Assembly (NCBI GenBank): GCA_041281825.1
Contig: CP166298.1
Coordinates: forward strand, 4,030,001-4,094,000
Direction of reading: 5' to 3'
Length of the DNA: 64,000 bases
DNA from: Paenibacillus_D tarimensis_A
GTDB lineage: Bacteria > Bacillota > Bacilli > Paenibacillales > Paenibacillaceae
Below are positions 24,446 through 32,544 of this stretch, one piece after another. Every line of letters starts with the position of its first letter. Positions within the stretch are counted from its first letter, which is position 1. Made by a program: the position numbers and the translations under genes. Under the pieces are notes generated by a model. The model was not told the DNA's origin and made no database searches. It worked only from the letters and a program-made list of their open reading frames with translations.

Positions 24446-26023
24446 TTGAACCGTCTGCCCATCTCATGGAAAATTACGATACTTTCGTTCGGGCTCGTGC
24501 TCTTCTCTATTCTTATCGGGGGTATCATTGTCATCGGGAGCGTCATGCGGATCAAGGAAGACGAGCTGCGCCATCGACTTATGATTACTGCGCAGACGGT
24601 CGCCAACCTCCCCGATGTTGTACAGCATATCGGTCAGCCGGAAGGATCCCGGCATATTGCCCCCGTTGCGGATAATATCCGGATCATTAATAACGTCGCT
24701 TATATCGTGGTCATGGATATGAACCGCACAAGACTTTCCCACCCGCTGCGGGAACGGATTGGGACGACCTTTGCCGGCGAGGATGCGGATACGGCATTTG
24801 CAGAGCATACGTATGTGTCGAAGGTGAAAGGAGAAGCCGGCGTCGGTCTGCGCGCTTTCGTCCCCGTCAGGAATGAGCAGCATGCCCAGATCGGCGTTGT
24901 GATGGCCGGCGGGCTGCTGCCCGGATTTGGGGAAATGATTGCGCAGGAACGCCGTTCAATCGCGCTTACCGTTCTGCTCTCGCTCTTGTTCGGCATATTC
25001 GGCTCATTGCTGCTTGCCCGTCATATTAAACGGCAAATGTATAATTTGGAGCCGCAGGAGATCGCCCGAATGTATCAGGAACGGACAGCCGCATTCCAGG
25101 CGATGCACGAAGGCGTCGTTGCAATTGACCGCAATGAGTCGATCACGTTGTTCAATGCCCGAGCCAAGCAGATTTTCGGTGTAGAACGCGATGTGGAAGG
25201 TTTGAAGATCCGTGAAGTTCTTCCGGATACGCGTCTTCCGGAAATACTGGAATCGAAACAGCCGGTTTTCGATCAGGAGCTTAGGGTCGGAGGTGCGCTC
25301 ATCTGGAGCAGCAGAATCCCGATTATTGAGCAGGATGCAACCGTAGGGGCGGTCGCCATCTTTCGTGACCGGACGGAGGTTGCGCGGATGGCCGAGGAGC
25401 TAACCGGCGTCCGTACATTCATAGAAGCGCTACGGGCGCAAAATCATGAACACAGCAATAAGCTGCATACATTGGCCGGATTGCTTCAGCTTGACAAGAA
25501 AGAACAGGCGCTGCGCTACTTATTTGAAATTTCGGAGCAGCAGGAGGAAACGACGAGGTTCCTTGAGGAGCACATTGCGGATGAGAGCCTGGCCGGTCTT
25601 CTGCTCGGCAAGATCAGCCGGGGCCGGGAGCTCGGCATTCAAGTTACGATCGATCCCCATTCCGAGCTGAGACGGTTTCCGCCTCTGCTGGACCGTCATG
25701 ATTTTGTTTTGATCATTGGTAATTTAATTGAAAATGCTTTTGATGCGTTGGACGGGGTCGTTCGGGATCATAAAGAAATCTATATCAGCCTCGAGCAAAA
25801 TGACGATCTCCTGTCCATCCTTGTGGAAGACAACGGCTGCGGCATGTCGGAGGAGACCGTCCGGCGGATGCTGGAGCGGGGATTCTCAACGAAAAGTAAA
25901 GAAGGTCGCGGGATTGGATTATCTTTGCTGCATGGGATTGTCAAAAAAGGAAACGGCGAAATCAAATGTGACTCTGCAGAAGGCTTGGGAACCTCGATTG
26001 AAGTTGTTTTTCCGATGACATGA
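24446..26023 (+). CDS. dctS: Dicarboxylate sensor histidine kinase DctS (CitA/DcuS family)
   Basis: The 525-aa product has two membrane segments (about 10-33 and 172-193) flanking an extracellular PAS-like sensor with RIINNVAYIVVMDMNRTRLSHPL. A cytoplasmic PAS follows (about 215-315), then the short dimerisation helix with RAQNHEHSNKLHTLAGLLQL, where His334 is the likely phosphoacceptor, and the ATPase domain with NLIENAFDAL, EDNGCGMS and GRGIGLSLLHGIV. A TTG start is likely, 11 nt after AAGGAGG, because no ATG or GTG fits as well. Together with dctB and dctR it forms the dicarboxylate sensing module. Confidence 0.93.
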   Translation: MNRLPISWKITILSFGLVLFSILIGGIIVIGSVMRIKEDELRHRLMITAQTVANLPDVVQHIGQPEGSRHIAPVADNIRIINNVAYIVVMDMNRTRLSHPLRERIGTTFAGEDADTAFAEHTYVSKVKGEAGVGLRAFVPVRNEQHAQIGVVMAGGLLPGFGEMIAQERRSIALTVLLSLLFGIFGSLLLARHIKRQMYNLEPQEIARMYQERTAAFQAMHEGVVAIDRNESITLFNARAKQIFGVERDVEGLKIREVLPDTRLPEILESKQPVFDQELRVGGALIWSSRIPIIEQDATVGAVAIFRDRTEVARMAEELTGVRTFIEALRAQNHEHSNKLHTLAGLLQLDKKEQALRYLFEISEQQEETTRFLEEHIADESLAGLLLGKISRGRELGIQVTIDPHSELRRFPPLLDRHDFVLIIGNLIENAFDALDGVVRDHKEIYISLEQNDDLLSILVEDNGCGMSEETVRRMLERGFSTKSKEGRGIGLSLLHGIVKKGNGEIKCDSAEGLGTSIEVVFPMT

Positions 26024-26026
26024 AAA

Positions 26027-26053
26027 GCGGAGAGACGTAAAGCTATGTCAGGA
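26027..26053 (+). repeat. Remnant of the dispersed palindromic element, locus D
   Basis: Between dctS and dctR the sequence AGCGGAGAGAC runs into GTAAAGCTATGTCAGGAGG. Both ends of the element are kept but the central palindrome is gone. The end again forms the Shine-Dalgarno, here of dctR. Confidence 0.55.
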
Positions 26054-26063
26054 GGACTGCAAA

Positions 26064-26810
26064 ATGACAGTCGGCGATAAACGGATATTCAAAGTCCTGT
26101 TAATAGAAGACGATCCGATGGTACAGGAAGTAAACCGGATGTTCATTGAACAGATCCCGGGCTTCGAGGTCGTCGGCGCAGCCGGCAACGGCAGCGAAGG
26201 CCTCCGCTTAATACGGGAGCTAATGCCCGATCTGGTTATCCTGGATGTATTCATGCCTTCACTGGGCGGCGTCGAAACACTAAGACAGCTGAGAACGGCC
26301 GCTCTCCCGGTCGACGTCATTGTCGTTACCGCAGCCAAAGATGCGGAAACGATTCGGACGATGCTTCGAGGCGGCGCATTCGACTATATCATTAAACCGT
26401 TTAAACTGGAGAGGATCAAGAAGACGCTTGAACGTTACAGGAAACATCAGGAAGCATGGAAGGATGATCCTGCGATCAATCAGGATGAACTGGATCGTTT
26501 GCTTCACACCCCGGCTTCGGTTCTGATGTCCTCAGAGCCGCCCCAGGATATGACAGCCGGCTTCACATTCGAGCAGGACGATCTCCCCAAAGGGTTAAAC
26601 GCTGTAACGCTGAAGCAGGTGCTGCAGGTAATGGAACGGAGCGAAGATGGACTCTCCGCGGAGGATACCGCCGACAGAGTCGGCATTGCGCGGGTAACGG
26701 CAAGACGGTATCTCGATTTTCTGGAAAAGAGCGGTCGGGTTAAACTGGAAATCAATTACGGCGGCATCGGCCGGCCGGTTAACCGCTATATTCTGCTCCG
26801 TGATTCGTGA
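26064..26810 (+). CDS. dctR: Dicarboxylate response regulator DctR (CitB/DcuR family)
   Basis: The 248-aa product has a receiver domain (about 9-125) with acidic pocket EDD at 15-17, phosphoacceptor Asp61 (LVILDVFMPS) and the conserved Lys in YIIKPFKLER. Its C-terminal winged helix (about 185-248) has the CitB-type signature GLSAEDTADRVGIARVTARRYLDFLEKS. It should activate dctPQM and possibly malic enzyme when DctS senses dicarboxylates. AGGAGG lies 8 nt before ATG 26064, and this site is the end of an element remnant. Confidence 0.94.
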   Translation: MTVGDKRIFKVLLIEDDPMVQEVNRMFIEQIPGFEVVGAAGNGSEGLRLIRELMPDLVILDVFMPSLGGVETLRQLRTAALPVDVIVVTAAKDAETIRTMLRGGAFDYIIKPFKLERIKKTLERYRKHQEAWKDDPAINQDELDRLLHTPASVLMSSEPPQDMTAGFTFEQDDLPKGLNAVTLKQVLQVMERSEDGLSAEDTADRVGIARVTARRYLDFLEKSGRVKLEINYGGIGRPVNRYILLRDS

Positions 26811-26859
26811 TCAATACGATCAAAATTAACAATATGACCAAAAGCTTCTCACCCCCGGT

Positions 26860-26903
26860 TGAAAACGGTAACATGGAAATTATCAGTATTGAAAACGTTA
26901 CCG
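26860..26903 (+). promoter_or_regulatory. Two cre-like sites before malic enzyme
   Basis: TGAAAACGGTAACA at 26860-26873 matches the cre consensus TGWAANCGNTNWCA at all 14 positions. TGAAAACGTTACCG at 26890-26903 matches 12 of 14. They lie 46 and 16 bp before the start codon, a position expected to block transcription when CcpA binds. Confidence 0.75.
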
Positions 26904-26918
26904 GGAGTGATAGTTATC

Positions 26919-28337
26919 ATGGCAATACATGCAGCGGCAAGCACGAGCATCGTTCTCCGTTTGGAGTTGGATGAGCAATCGGCAACATTCGGACGGATTG
27001 CTACGGCAATCGGCGAGGCCGGCGGCGATATCGTTGGTGTAGACGTAAGCGGTGCGGGCAAAAAAACGACGATTCGGGATTTGACCGTAAATATTACGGA
27101 GGCCTACCGCAAGGAATTAATCGTAGACGTTCTAAATAAGCTGCCCGGCGTCCGTGTCCTGCAGGTATCGGATCAAACGTTTCTTATGCATTTGGGCGGA
27201 AAAATCGAAGTCACGCCAAAGATTGCGATCAAAACGCGCGACGATCTCTCCCGCGTCTATACGCCGGGCGTAGCCAATGTCTGTATGGCGATACACGAGA
27301 AGCCGGGTCGAGCGCATTCGCTGACGATCAAACGGAATACGATTGCCGTCGTCTCGGACGGATCGGCGGTGCTCGGTCTCGGCAATATCGGTCCGCTCGC
27401 CGCCATGCCTGTCATGGAAGGAAAAGCGATGCTGTTCAAGCAGCTGGCCGGAGTCGACGCTTTTCCGATCTGCCTGGACACGCAGGATACCGAAGAAATC
27501 ATTGCGACAATTAAGCGGATTGCCCCTGCCTTCGGCGGTATTAATCTTGAGGACATCTCTTCCCCCCGCTGTTTCGAAATCGAGCAGAGACTGGTGGAGG
27601 AGCTCGACATCCCGGTGTTCCATGACGACCAGCACGGGACGGCTGTTGTACTGCTCGCCGGGATTTATAATGCGGTGAAGCTGGCAGGCAAGCGGCTCGA
27701 GGATTGCAAAGTCGTCCTGTGCGGTATCGGTGCGGCGGGAATTGCATGCACGAAAATTTTGCTCGCTGCAGGAGTTAAGCGGATCATCGGCGTAGACCGC
27801 AGCGGAGCGATTGTCAGCGGTAATACGTACGAGCACGAAGCCTGGAATTGGTACGCCTCCCACACGAACCCCGATCGGGAGGAAGGCATGTTGTCCGATG
27901 TCATAAGCGGTGCGGACATCTTCATCGGCGTTTCCGGTCCCGGCGTGCTGAAGCCGGACGATATCCGGAAGATGGCCAACGATCCGATCGTCTTCGCAAT
28001 GGCCAACCCGAACCCGGAGATCGCTCCGGAGGAAGCTGAAGGGCTTGTACGCGTGATGGCGACCGGGCGATCGGATTATCCGAACCAGATAAACAATGTA
28101 CTCTGTTTCCCGGGATTGTTCCGCGGAGTGCTCGATTGCCGGGCATCCCGCGTGACCGAAGAGATGAAGCTGGCGGCCGCCCGGGCGATCGCAGCGGTCG
28201 TTACCGAAGAGGAGCTTAATGAATATTACATCATACCAAGTGTGTTTAACCCGCTTGTCGCCGACAAGGTAAAGGAAGCGGTCGTTCAAGCCGCCTACGC
28301 TTCCGGTGTCGCCAGAAAGCGGGAACGGGGAGTATAA
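26919..28337 (+). CDS. NAD(P)-dependent malic enzyme with N-terminal ACT domain
   Basis: The 472-aa enzyme oxidatively decarboxylates malate to pyruvate. An ACT-like regulatory domain occupies about residues 10-85 (SIVLRLELDEQSATFGRIATAIGEAGGDI). The catalytic part has RVYTPGVANVC with the tyrosine acid, VSDGSAVLGLGNIGP, KRIAPAFGGINLEDISSP, PVFHDDQHGTAVV (metal ligands) and the nucleotide site GIGAAGIACTKILLAAG. The frame is open 20 codons upstream from a TTG but without a binding site; ATG 26919 has GGGAG 11 nt before it. It follows dctR and lies behind two cre-like sites, so malate import and breakdown are grouped. Confidence 0.93.
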   Translation: MAIHAAASTSIVLRLELDEQSATFGRIATAIGEAGGDIVGVDVSGAGKKTTIRDLTVNITEAYRKELIVDVLNKLPGVRVLQVSDQTFLMHLGGKIEVTPKIAIKTRDDLSRVYTPGVANVCMAIHEKPGRAHSLTIKRNTIAVVSDGSAVLGLGNIGPLAAMPVMEGKAMLFKQLAGVDAFPICLDTQDTEEIIATIKRIAPAFGGINLEDISSPRCFEIEQRLVEELDIPVFHDDQHGTAVVLLAGIYNAVKLAGKRLEDCKVVLCGIGAAGIACTKILLAAGVKRIIGVDRSGAIVSGNTYEHEAWNWYASHTNPDREEGMLSDVISGADIFIGVSGPGVLKPDDIRKMANDPIVFAMANPNPEIAPEEAEGLVRVMATGRSDYPNQINNVLCFPGLFRGVLDCRASRVTEEMKLAAARAIAAVVTEEELNEYYIIPSVFNPLVADKVKEAVVQAAYASGVARKRERGV

Positions 28338-28356
28338 TATCTTATCGTATTTTAAT

Positions 28357-28387
28357 GGCTGCCGTCTTAGGCAGCCGTTTTTTATTT
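28357..28387 (+). terminator. Terminator after malic enzyme
   Basis: A 7-bp stem, GGCTGCC/GGCAGCC, with a 6-nt loop is followed by GTTTTTTATTT, 20 bp past the stop codon. Confidence 0.9.
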
Positions 28388-28447
28388 CCCTATACAATCA
28401 CCCAAATGACGCCGCTCCGCATAATGTAGAAACATACGATTGATAAA

Positions 28448-28520
28448 GCGGAGATACTTTGAGCTTCGTTCTCCCGTAAGCGGAGATACTTTGAGCTCCG
28501 CTCAAAGATCCCTATGTAAG
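28448..28520 (+). repeat. Dispersed palindromic element, locus E (one partial, one full copy)
   Basis: A truncated copy (28447-28470, GCGGAGATACTTTGAGCTTC) is followed by a full copy (28480-28520, GCGGAGATACTTTGAGC, loop, GCTCAAAGATCCCTATGT). The full copy ends in AAGGATGG just before the YheC/D-like gene. Confidence 0.85.
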
Positions 28521-28539
28521 GATGGTGTGTTTACGCTCA

Positions 28540-29358
28540 ATGGCCAGCTCAAAATGGAATCTGCACAAATTTTATGACCGGGATCCCTTTATACGTCAGT
28601 TTCTGCCGGAAACGGCGCTGCTGAGCCAAACTACGCTGCAGCAGTTTATGGGCAAATATGCATCGGTATATATCAAGCCGGATAGGCGTCACGGCGGCAA
28701 TGGAGTGATTCTTGTCCAAAAATCGGAAGACGGATATTCTTACACCGCAATCAAAGGAAAAAAAGCAGAGAGCGAATCGGATGTCAATTCTATTGAGGAG
28801 CTGTACGCCAAAATCTCAAAGCGTGCCATTGACGATCAATATATTATTCAGCAAGCCATTTCATTAGCTTCTATCAATGGCCGTCCATTCGATATTCGTT
28901 CGATGATGATGCGCAAGCCGGGTGAAGGCTGGAAATTTTACGGATTCTTCGCTAAGGTTGCAGGGCCCGTTAATATTATTACCAACGTGGGAAGGTCCGG
29001 CGGTTATGTTCTTACGATCGAAGACGCAATAAAAAAATCGCTGGAACTGCCTTCCGCCCAAATCGAGCAAAAAAAACAAAGCCTGCTTGATTTAAGTTAC
29101 AAAATAAGCAACCGATTTTTAAAATATAAAGCTTCCACTACCCAAATCGGCATTGATTTTGCACTCGACACCGAAGGGAATATCCGGATCATTGAAGTGA
29201 ATTTTGATTTGCCGGATCACTCGGGCAACGCTTTCAGCAAGCTCCCGGATAAAACGAACTATTTTAGAATAAGAAAAATGAAAAGACTGCTGAAGCAGCT
29301 CAAACTGAAAAAGGCGGTAAAGACAGCTGCCGGTACACGAAAACGGAGAAAGGATTGA
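28540..29358 (+). CDS. YheC/YheD-family ATP-grasp protein
   Basis: The 272-aa product resembles YheC/YheD, endospore coat-associated ATP-grasp proteins of Bacillales; the ligated substrates are not known. Visible ATP-grasp elements are VYIKPDRRHGGNGVILV (nucleotide-binding Lys), DDQYIIQQAISLASINGRPFDIRSMMM, and the metal-binding end IGIDFALDTEGNIRIIEVNFD. The tail is strongly basic (KKAVKTAAGTRKRRKD). MASSKW at 28540 aligns with the family N-terminus; an ATG six codons earlier lies on the AAGGATGG site. It is 6 bp from the CapA-like gene, so the pair is co-transcribed. Confidence 0.85.
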   Translation: MASSKWNLHKFYDRDPFIRQFLPETALLSQTTLQQFMGKYASVYIKPDRRHGGNGVILVQKSEDGYSYTAIKGKKAESESDVNSIEELYAKISKRAIDDQYIIQQAISLASINGRPFDIRSMMMRKPGEGWKFYGFFAKVAGPVNIITNVGRSGGYVLTIEDAIKKSLELPSAQIEQKKQSLLDLSYKISNRFLKYKASTTQIGIDFALDTEGNIRIIEVNFDLPDHSGNAFSKLPDKTNYFRIRKMKRLLKQLKLKKAVKTAAGTRKRRKD

Positions 29359-29364
29359 CGGGTG

Positions 29365-30402
29365 ATGCCGGAAATAAAACTAGCCGCTGTTGGAGACATT
29401 TTGATGATCGGACCCATACTATCACTTGCGAAACTTCCTGGGCGCGACAAGTACGATTTCGCTCCGATCTTTGAGAATGTTTCCCCCTATCTCAGACAGG
29501 CCGATTTTGTCATCGGCAATCTGGAAACGCCGTTAGCGGGCAGGGAATCCCGATATACGAAAAAAAATGTCCGGACCGGCTTCTCCATGTTCAACTGCCC
29601 GGACGAATTGGCAGCCGCATTGAAAAATTCCGGGTTTCATTTCTTAACTACGGCTAATAATCACTGTTTGGACCGTGGTGAGGAAGGATTGAAACGGACA
29701 CTGAGCGTACTGGACAGCCATGGATTGGAGCATACCGGCACCTTTGCAGTCAATCCGGGGGTCAATAATCACTTTATTAAGGATATCAATGGAATTCGTC
29801 TCGGAATTGTGAGCTATACGAAAACGACCAACGGCATCCCCCTACCTGTAAACAAGCCGTGGATGGTGAACCTTGTCAATACCGGTGATCCTGCCAATCT
29901 GCTTGAGCATGTACGCCGGTTAAAACGGGAGGTTGATCTGGTCGTCGTATGCATCCACTTCGGCACGGAATGCCGCCTGTCCTCGAATCCTTCTCAGCGA
30001 AGGCTTGCCAAATCATTGTTGCACAGCGGGGCACATATCGTACTGGGCTGCCATCCCCATGTCATCCAGCCGATGTATACTTCGAACGGAAAGTTCGTTA
30101 TCTATTCGCTCGGAAATTTCGTTTCTACCCGCTTATATCACAACCCGAATACGAACTGCGGATTAATCTTGCAATTAACGATTAATACAGGGCCAAATAA
30201 TCAAATCAAGATCTCCGAGGCCGGCTTTGTGCCCACCTGGTCCACCCGCCTCAAGACATTAAGAGGCATTCAATATAAAATACTTCCGATCCATAAAGCG
30301 ATCCGGGAGCCCGAAACCCGGCAGAGCGGCCAGGACCGGGAGTTAATGCGGAAAATATGGAAAGCTACTTCCTCGCGGCTGCGAGCATCGGGACGGGCTT
30401 AA
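29365..30402 (+). CDS. CapA-family poly-gamma-glutamate biosynthesis-like protein
   Basis: The 345-aa product is a calcineurin-like metallophosphatase fold of the CapA/PgsA type. Motifs in order are LAAVGDILMIGPI, FVIGNLETPLAG, FLTTANNHCLDRG, LGIVSYTKTTNG, VVVCIHFGTE, IVLGCHPHVIQP and FVIYSLGNFV. Unlike classic CapA/PgsA it shows no N-terminal membrane anchor, so it may be cytoplasmic or act with the preceding ATP-grasp protein. I chose ATG 29365, one codon inside a GTG, with AAAGGA 10 nt upstream. No capB/capC genes adjoin it, so actual polyglutamate synthesis is doubtful. Confidence 0.88.
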   Translation: MPEIKLAAVGDILMIGPILSLAKLPGRDKYDFAPIFENVSPYLRQADFVIGNLETPLAGRESRYTKKNVRTGFSMFNCPDELAAALKNSGFHFLTTANNHCLDRGEEGLKRTLSVLDSHGLEHTGTFAVNPGVNNHFIKDINGIRLGIVSYTKTTNGIPLPVNKPWMVNLVNTGDPANLLEHVRRLKREVDLVVVCIHFGTECRLSSNPSQRRLAKSLLHSGAHIVLGCHPHVIQPMYTSNGKFVIYSLGNFVSTRLYHNPNTNCGLILQLTINTGPNNQIKISEAGFVPTWSTRLKTLRGIQYKILPIHKAIREPETRQSGQDRELMRKIWKATSSRLRASGRA

Positions 30403-30511
30403 CTGATCCGTTTCGACCGTCACAGGTGCAACGGCGCTTTTGACCGTTAAGCATCATTCGCACTCCACTATCTGTGCCTGTTGTGCACAAAATCCGGCCT
30501 AGGCAACGTAG

Positions 30512-30787
30512 TTATCGTTTCGTCAGCGTTTCCTGAGCCAGCCGGATCATCTCGCGGACCATCGGACCGCCGATGTTCCCGCCCACCTTGCCTGCCTGTT
30601 CCGTCGTCAGTTCTCCGTTATCTCCCGCTTTCAACGGAACTCCAAGCGTCTTGGCCACTTCGAACTTTACATCGTCCGGCCTGTTCGGATCCACCGCGTA
30701 CCCTTGCTGACGCATCAGATTGGCTTTCAACGTATTCAATCCTTGTTCGGCACCTTGTACCAAGTGCTGCCGTCTTCTTCTGGCCAT
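30512..30787 (-). CDS. Alpha/beta-type small acid-soluble spore protein (longer variant)
   Basis: The 91-aa product has the SASP core VKFEVAKTLGVPL (protease-site region) and GKVGGNIGGPMVREMIRLAQ, with an extended basic N-terminus MARRRRQHLVQGAEQGLN. It should bind spore DNA. AGGAGG lies 8 nt before ATG 30787. The long Arg-rich head and the GDNGELTTEQAG insert set it apart from the 72-aa SASP at 2484. It converges on the capA-like gene; the ~100 bp between them hold no clear terminator. Confidence 0.92.
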   Translation of the reverse strand: MARRRRQHLVQGAEQGLNTLKANLMRQQGYAVDPNRPDDVKFEVAKTLGVPLKAGDNGELTTEQAGKVGGNIGGPMVREMIRLAQETLTKR

Positions 30788-30935
30788 TATTGAATACCTC
30801 CTTGTTCATCTTAATCGGTCTCGCTTTCTTTATCATCCCCCTGTATACCGCGATTATGAAAAACAAATCATGGTCCGCTGCCGCCTTACTTTTTCATCAT
30901 TCTGTAATACATCATTCAAGCCTTCGACACAATTT

Positions 30936-30975
30936 ATGTGAAAAAAATCACAACTCGAGTTTTATAATATATAAT
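30936..30975 (+). promoter_or_regulatory. Rex-type operator and promoter of the cyd genes
   Basis: ATGTGAAAAAAATCACAA at 30936-30953 fits the Rex pattern TTGTGAAATATTTCACAA with intact GTGA/TCAC arms. TATAAT sequences follow at 30963-30968 and 30970-30975, so a bound repressor would block the promoter. Rex senses NADH/NAD+ and controls cyd genes in many Firmicutes. Confidence 0.75.
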
Positions 30976-31014
30976 TAAGAAGGCATGAATATACTTCCGG
31001 AGAAGGTGACGAAG

Positions 31015-31134
31015 ATGAGCGACAATTCCATGGATCCTAACAAACGTATCGCAAAACAGGAAAAAAGATTGATTATACTTTGCATCGGGGTAGCGGTCAT
31101 TATGTTATTGGCTATAGCGAGACGTTTTTTCTAG
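31015..31134 (+). CDS. 39-aa single-pass membrane peptide upstream of cydA
   Basis: An open reading frame of 40 codons starts at ATG 31015, with AGAAGGTGA about 5 nt upstream. The peptide has a hydrophilic, charged N-terminus (MSDNSMDPNKRIAKQEKR), one hydrophobic segment (LIILCIGVAVIMLLAIA) and a basic C-terminus (RRFF), a good small membrane protein. I do not recognise a family. It lies between the Rex-type site and cydA, 57 bp before the cydA start, so it is on the same transcript. A role in assembly or stability of cytochrome bd is a guess from position. Confidence 0.65.
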   Translation: MSDNSMDPNKRIAKQEKRLIILCIGVAVIMLLAIARRFF

Positions 31135-31191
31135 GAATATACACAAGGACGAGCCGTTTTAAACACGATGTGAATTTCAGGAGGGATTAAA

Positions 31192-32544
31192 ATGTTGATA
31201 AGCACCTACGATCCAGTCATTTGGAGCCGTATTCTAACGTCGCTGACGCTTGCATTTCATATCATCTACGCCACGATCGGCGTGGGCGTTCCGCTGATGA
31301 TCGCCTTGGCCGAATGGATCGGCATTAAACGAAACGACCCTCACTATCTTCTGCTCGCCAGACGCTGGGCCAGAGGTTTTGTCATCACGGTTGCAGTCGG
31401 CGTAGTAACGGGCACGGCCATCGGATTGCAATTAAGCCTGTTATGGCCAAGCTTTATGCGTGTCGCCGGTCAATCGATTGCTTTGCCGCTGTTTATGGAG
31501 ACGTTTGCTTTCTTCTTTGAAGCTATCTTCCTCGGCATTTATTTATATACGTGGGACCGGTTTAAGAACCGGATGGTTCATTTCTGGCTGCTCATCCCCG
31601 TAGTTCTCGGTTCTTCGGCGTCGGCCTTTTTTATTACGATTGTAAATGCATTTATGAATTACCCTGTCGGGTTCGATTTCATCGACGGACGCATCGCCAA
31701 TGTCGATCCGATCGCCGCAATGCTCAGCCCTGCGATGCCGACCAAAGTCGCGCATGTGTTGTCGTCTGCATACTTGACCTGCGCCTTTATTCTCGCTGCG
31801 ATTGCCGCTTGGCCGCTGCTCAAGGGACGGAACCATATCTATTATAAGAAAGCGCTCAAGCTGACGATGGTCTCCGCCTTTATCTTCATGCTCTCGACGG
31901 CTGTCATTGGAGATCTGTCGGGTAAATATTTAGCTAAATACCAGCCGGAGAAGCTTGCCGCAATGGAGTGGCATTTTGAGACAATGGAGAATGCCCCGCT
32001 CCTGCTCGGCGGTATATTGACGGAAAACAATGAAGTGAAATACGGACTCGAAATTCCCTATGCATTGAGCATTCTCGCACACGGCAATCCGACCGCGGAA
32101 GTGACGGGACTGAACGATATTCCTGTGGACGAGCATCCTCCGCTCTGGATCCACTATCTGTTTGATATCAAGATGGGTTATGTCGCTTTCATGGCTATAA
32201 CCGCTCTGTTATTCATGATTTCGATATGGCGCAGGCGCGGCAATCCGTACAAAGGATGGCTGCTTCGCATGATCATTATTGCGGCGCCCGTCGCCATGCT
32301 GACGATCGAGCATGGTTGGATTTTCTCTGAGGTCGGACGTCAGCCTTGGATACTAAGAGGAATTATGCGCACTTCGGAAGGCGCGACCACTTCCGACCAT
32401 GTCGATACGATGCTGTTTGTGTTTTCGGGCTTATATCTCGTGCTCGGCATCACCTCCGTGCGCGTTCTGACCCGGATGTTCAAGACGAACCGGGCAGAGG
32501 ATGAAATTGCTGCCAAAGGAATTGAAGGAGGCGGACGCACATGA
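31192..32544 (+). CDS. cydA: Cytochrome bd ubiquinol oxidase subunit I
   Basis: CydA carries the haems and the quinol site of the bd-type terminal oxidase, which works at low oxygen. The 450-aa product begins with WSRILTSLTLAFHIIYATIGVG, His23 being the likely first axial haem ligand. GRQPW near residue 385 is a family signature close to the haem sites. About nine membrane segments are visible, and the quinol loop is short, as usual in Firmicutes. CAGGAGG precedes ATG 31192. Its stop overlaps the cydB start (ATGA). Confidence 0.97.
   Translation: MLISTYDPVIWSRILTSLTLAFHIIYATIGVGVPLMIALAEWIGIKRNDPHYLLLARRWARGFVITVAVGVVTGTAIGLQLSLLWPSFMRVAGQSIALPLFMETFAFFFEAIFLGIYLYTWDRFKNRMVHFWLLIPVVLGSSASAFFITIVNAFMNYPVGFDFIDGRIANVDPIAAMLSPAMPTKVAHVLSSAYLTCAFILAAIAAWPLLKGRNHIYYKKALKLTMVSAFIFMLSTAVIGDLSGKYLAKYQPEKLAAMEWHFETMENAPLLLGGILTENNEVKYGLEIPYALSILAHGNPTAEVTGLNDIPVDEHPPLWIHYLFDIKMGYVAFMAITALLFMISIWRRRGNPYKGWLLRMIIIAAPVAMLTIEHGWIFSEVGRQPWILRGIMRTSEGATTSDHVDTMLFVFSGLYLVLGITSVRVLTRMFKTNRAEDEIAAKGIEGGGRT

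Noticed and set aside
27132..28397. 421-codon open frame antisense to malic enzyme
   Set aside because: The plus strand encodes a full malic enzyme with all motifs; the antisense frame shows no family and reflects codon bias.
30922..30928. TTCGACA, reverse of a Spo0A box (TGTCGAA), near the cyd promoter
   Set aside because: A 7-base match is expected several times by chance in 64 kb and nothing else supports it.
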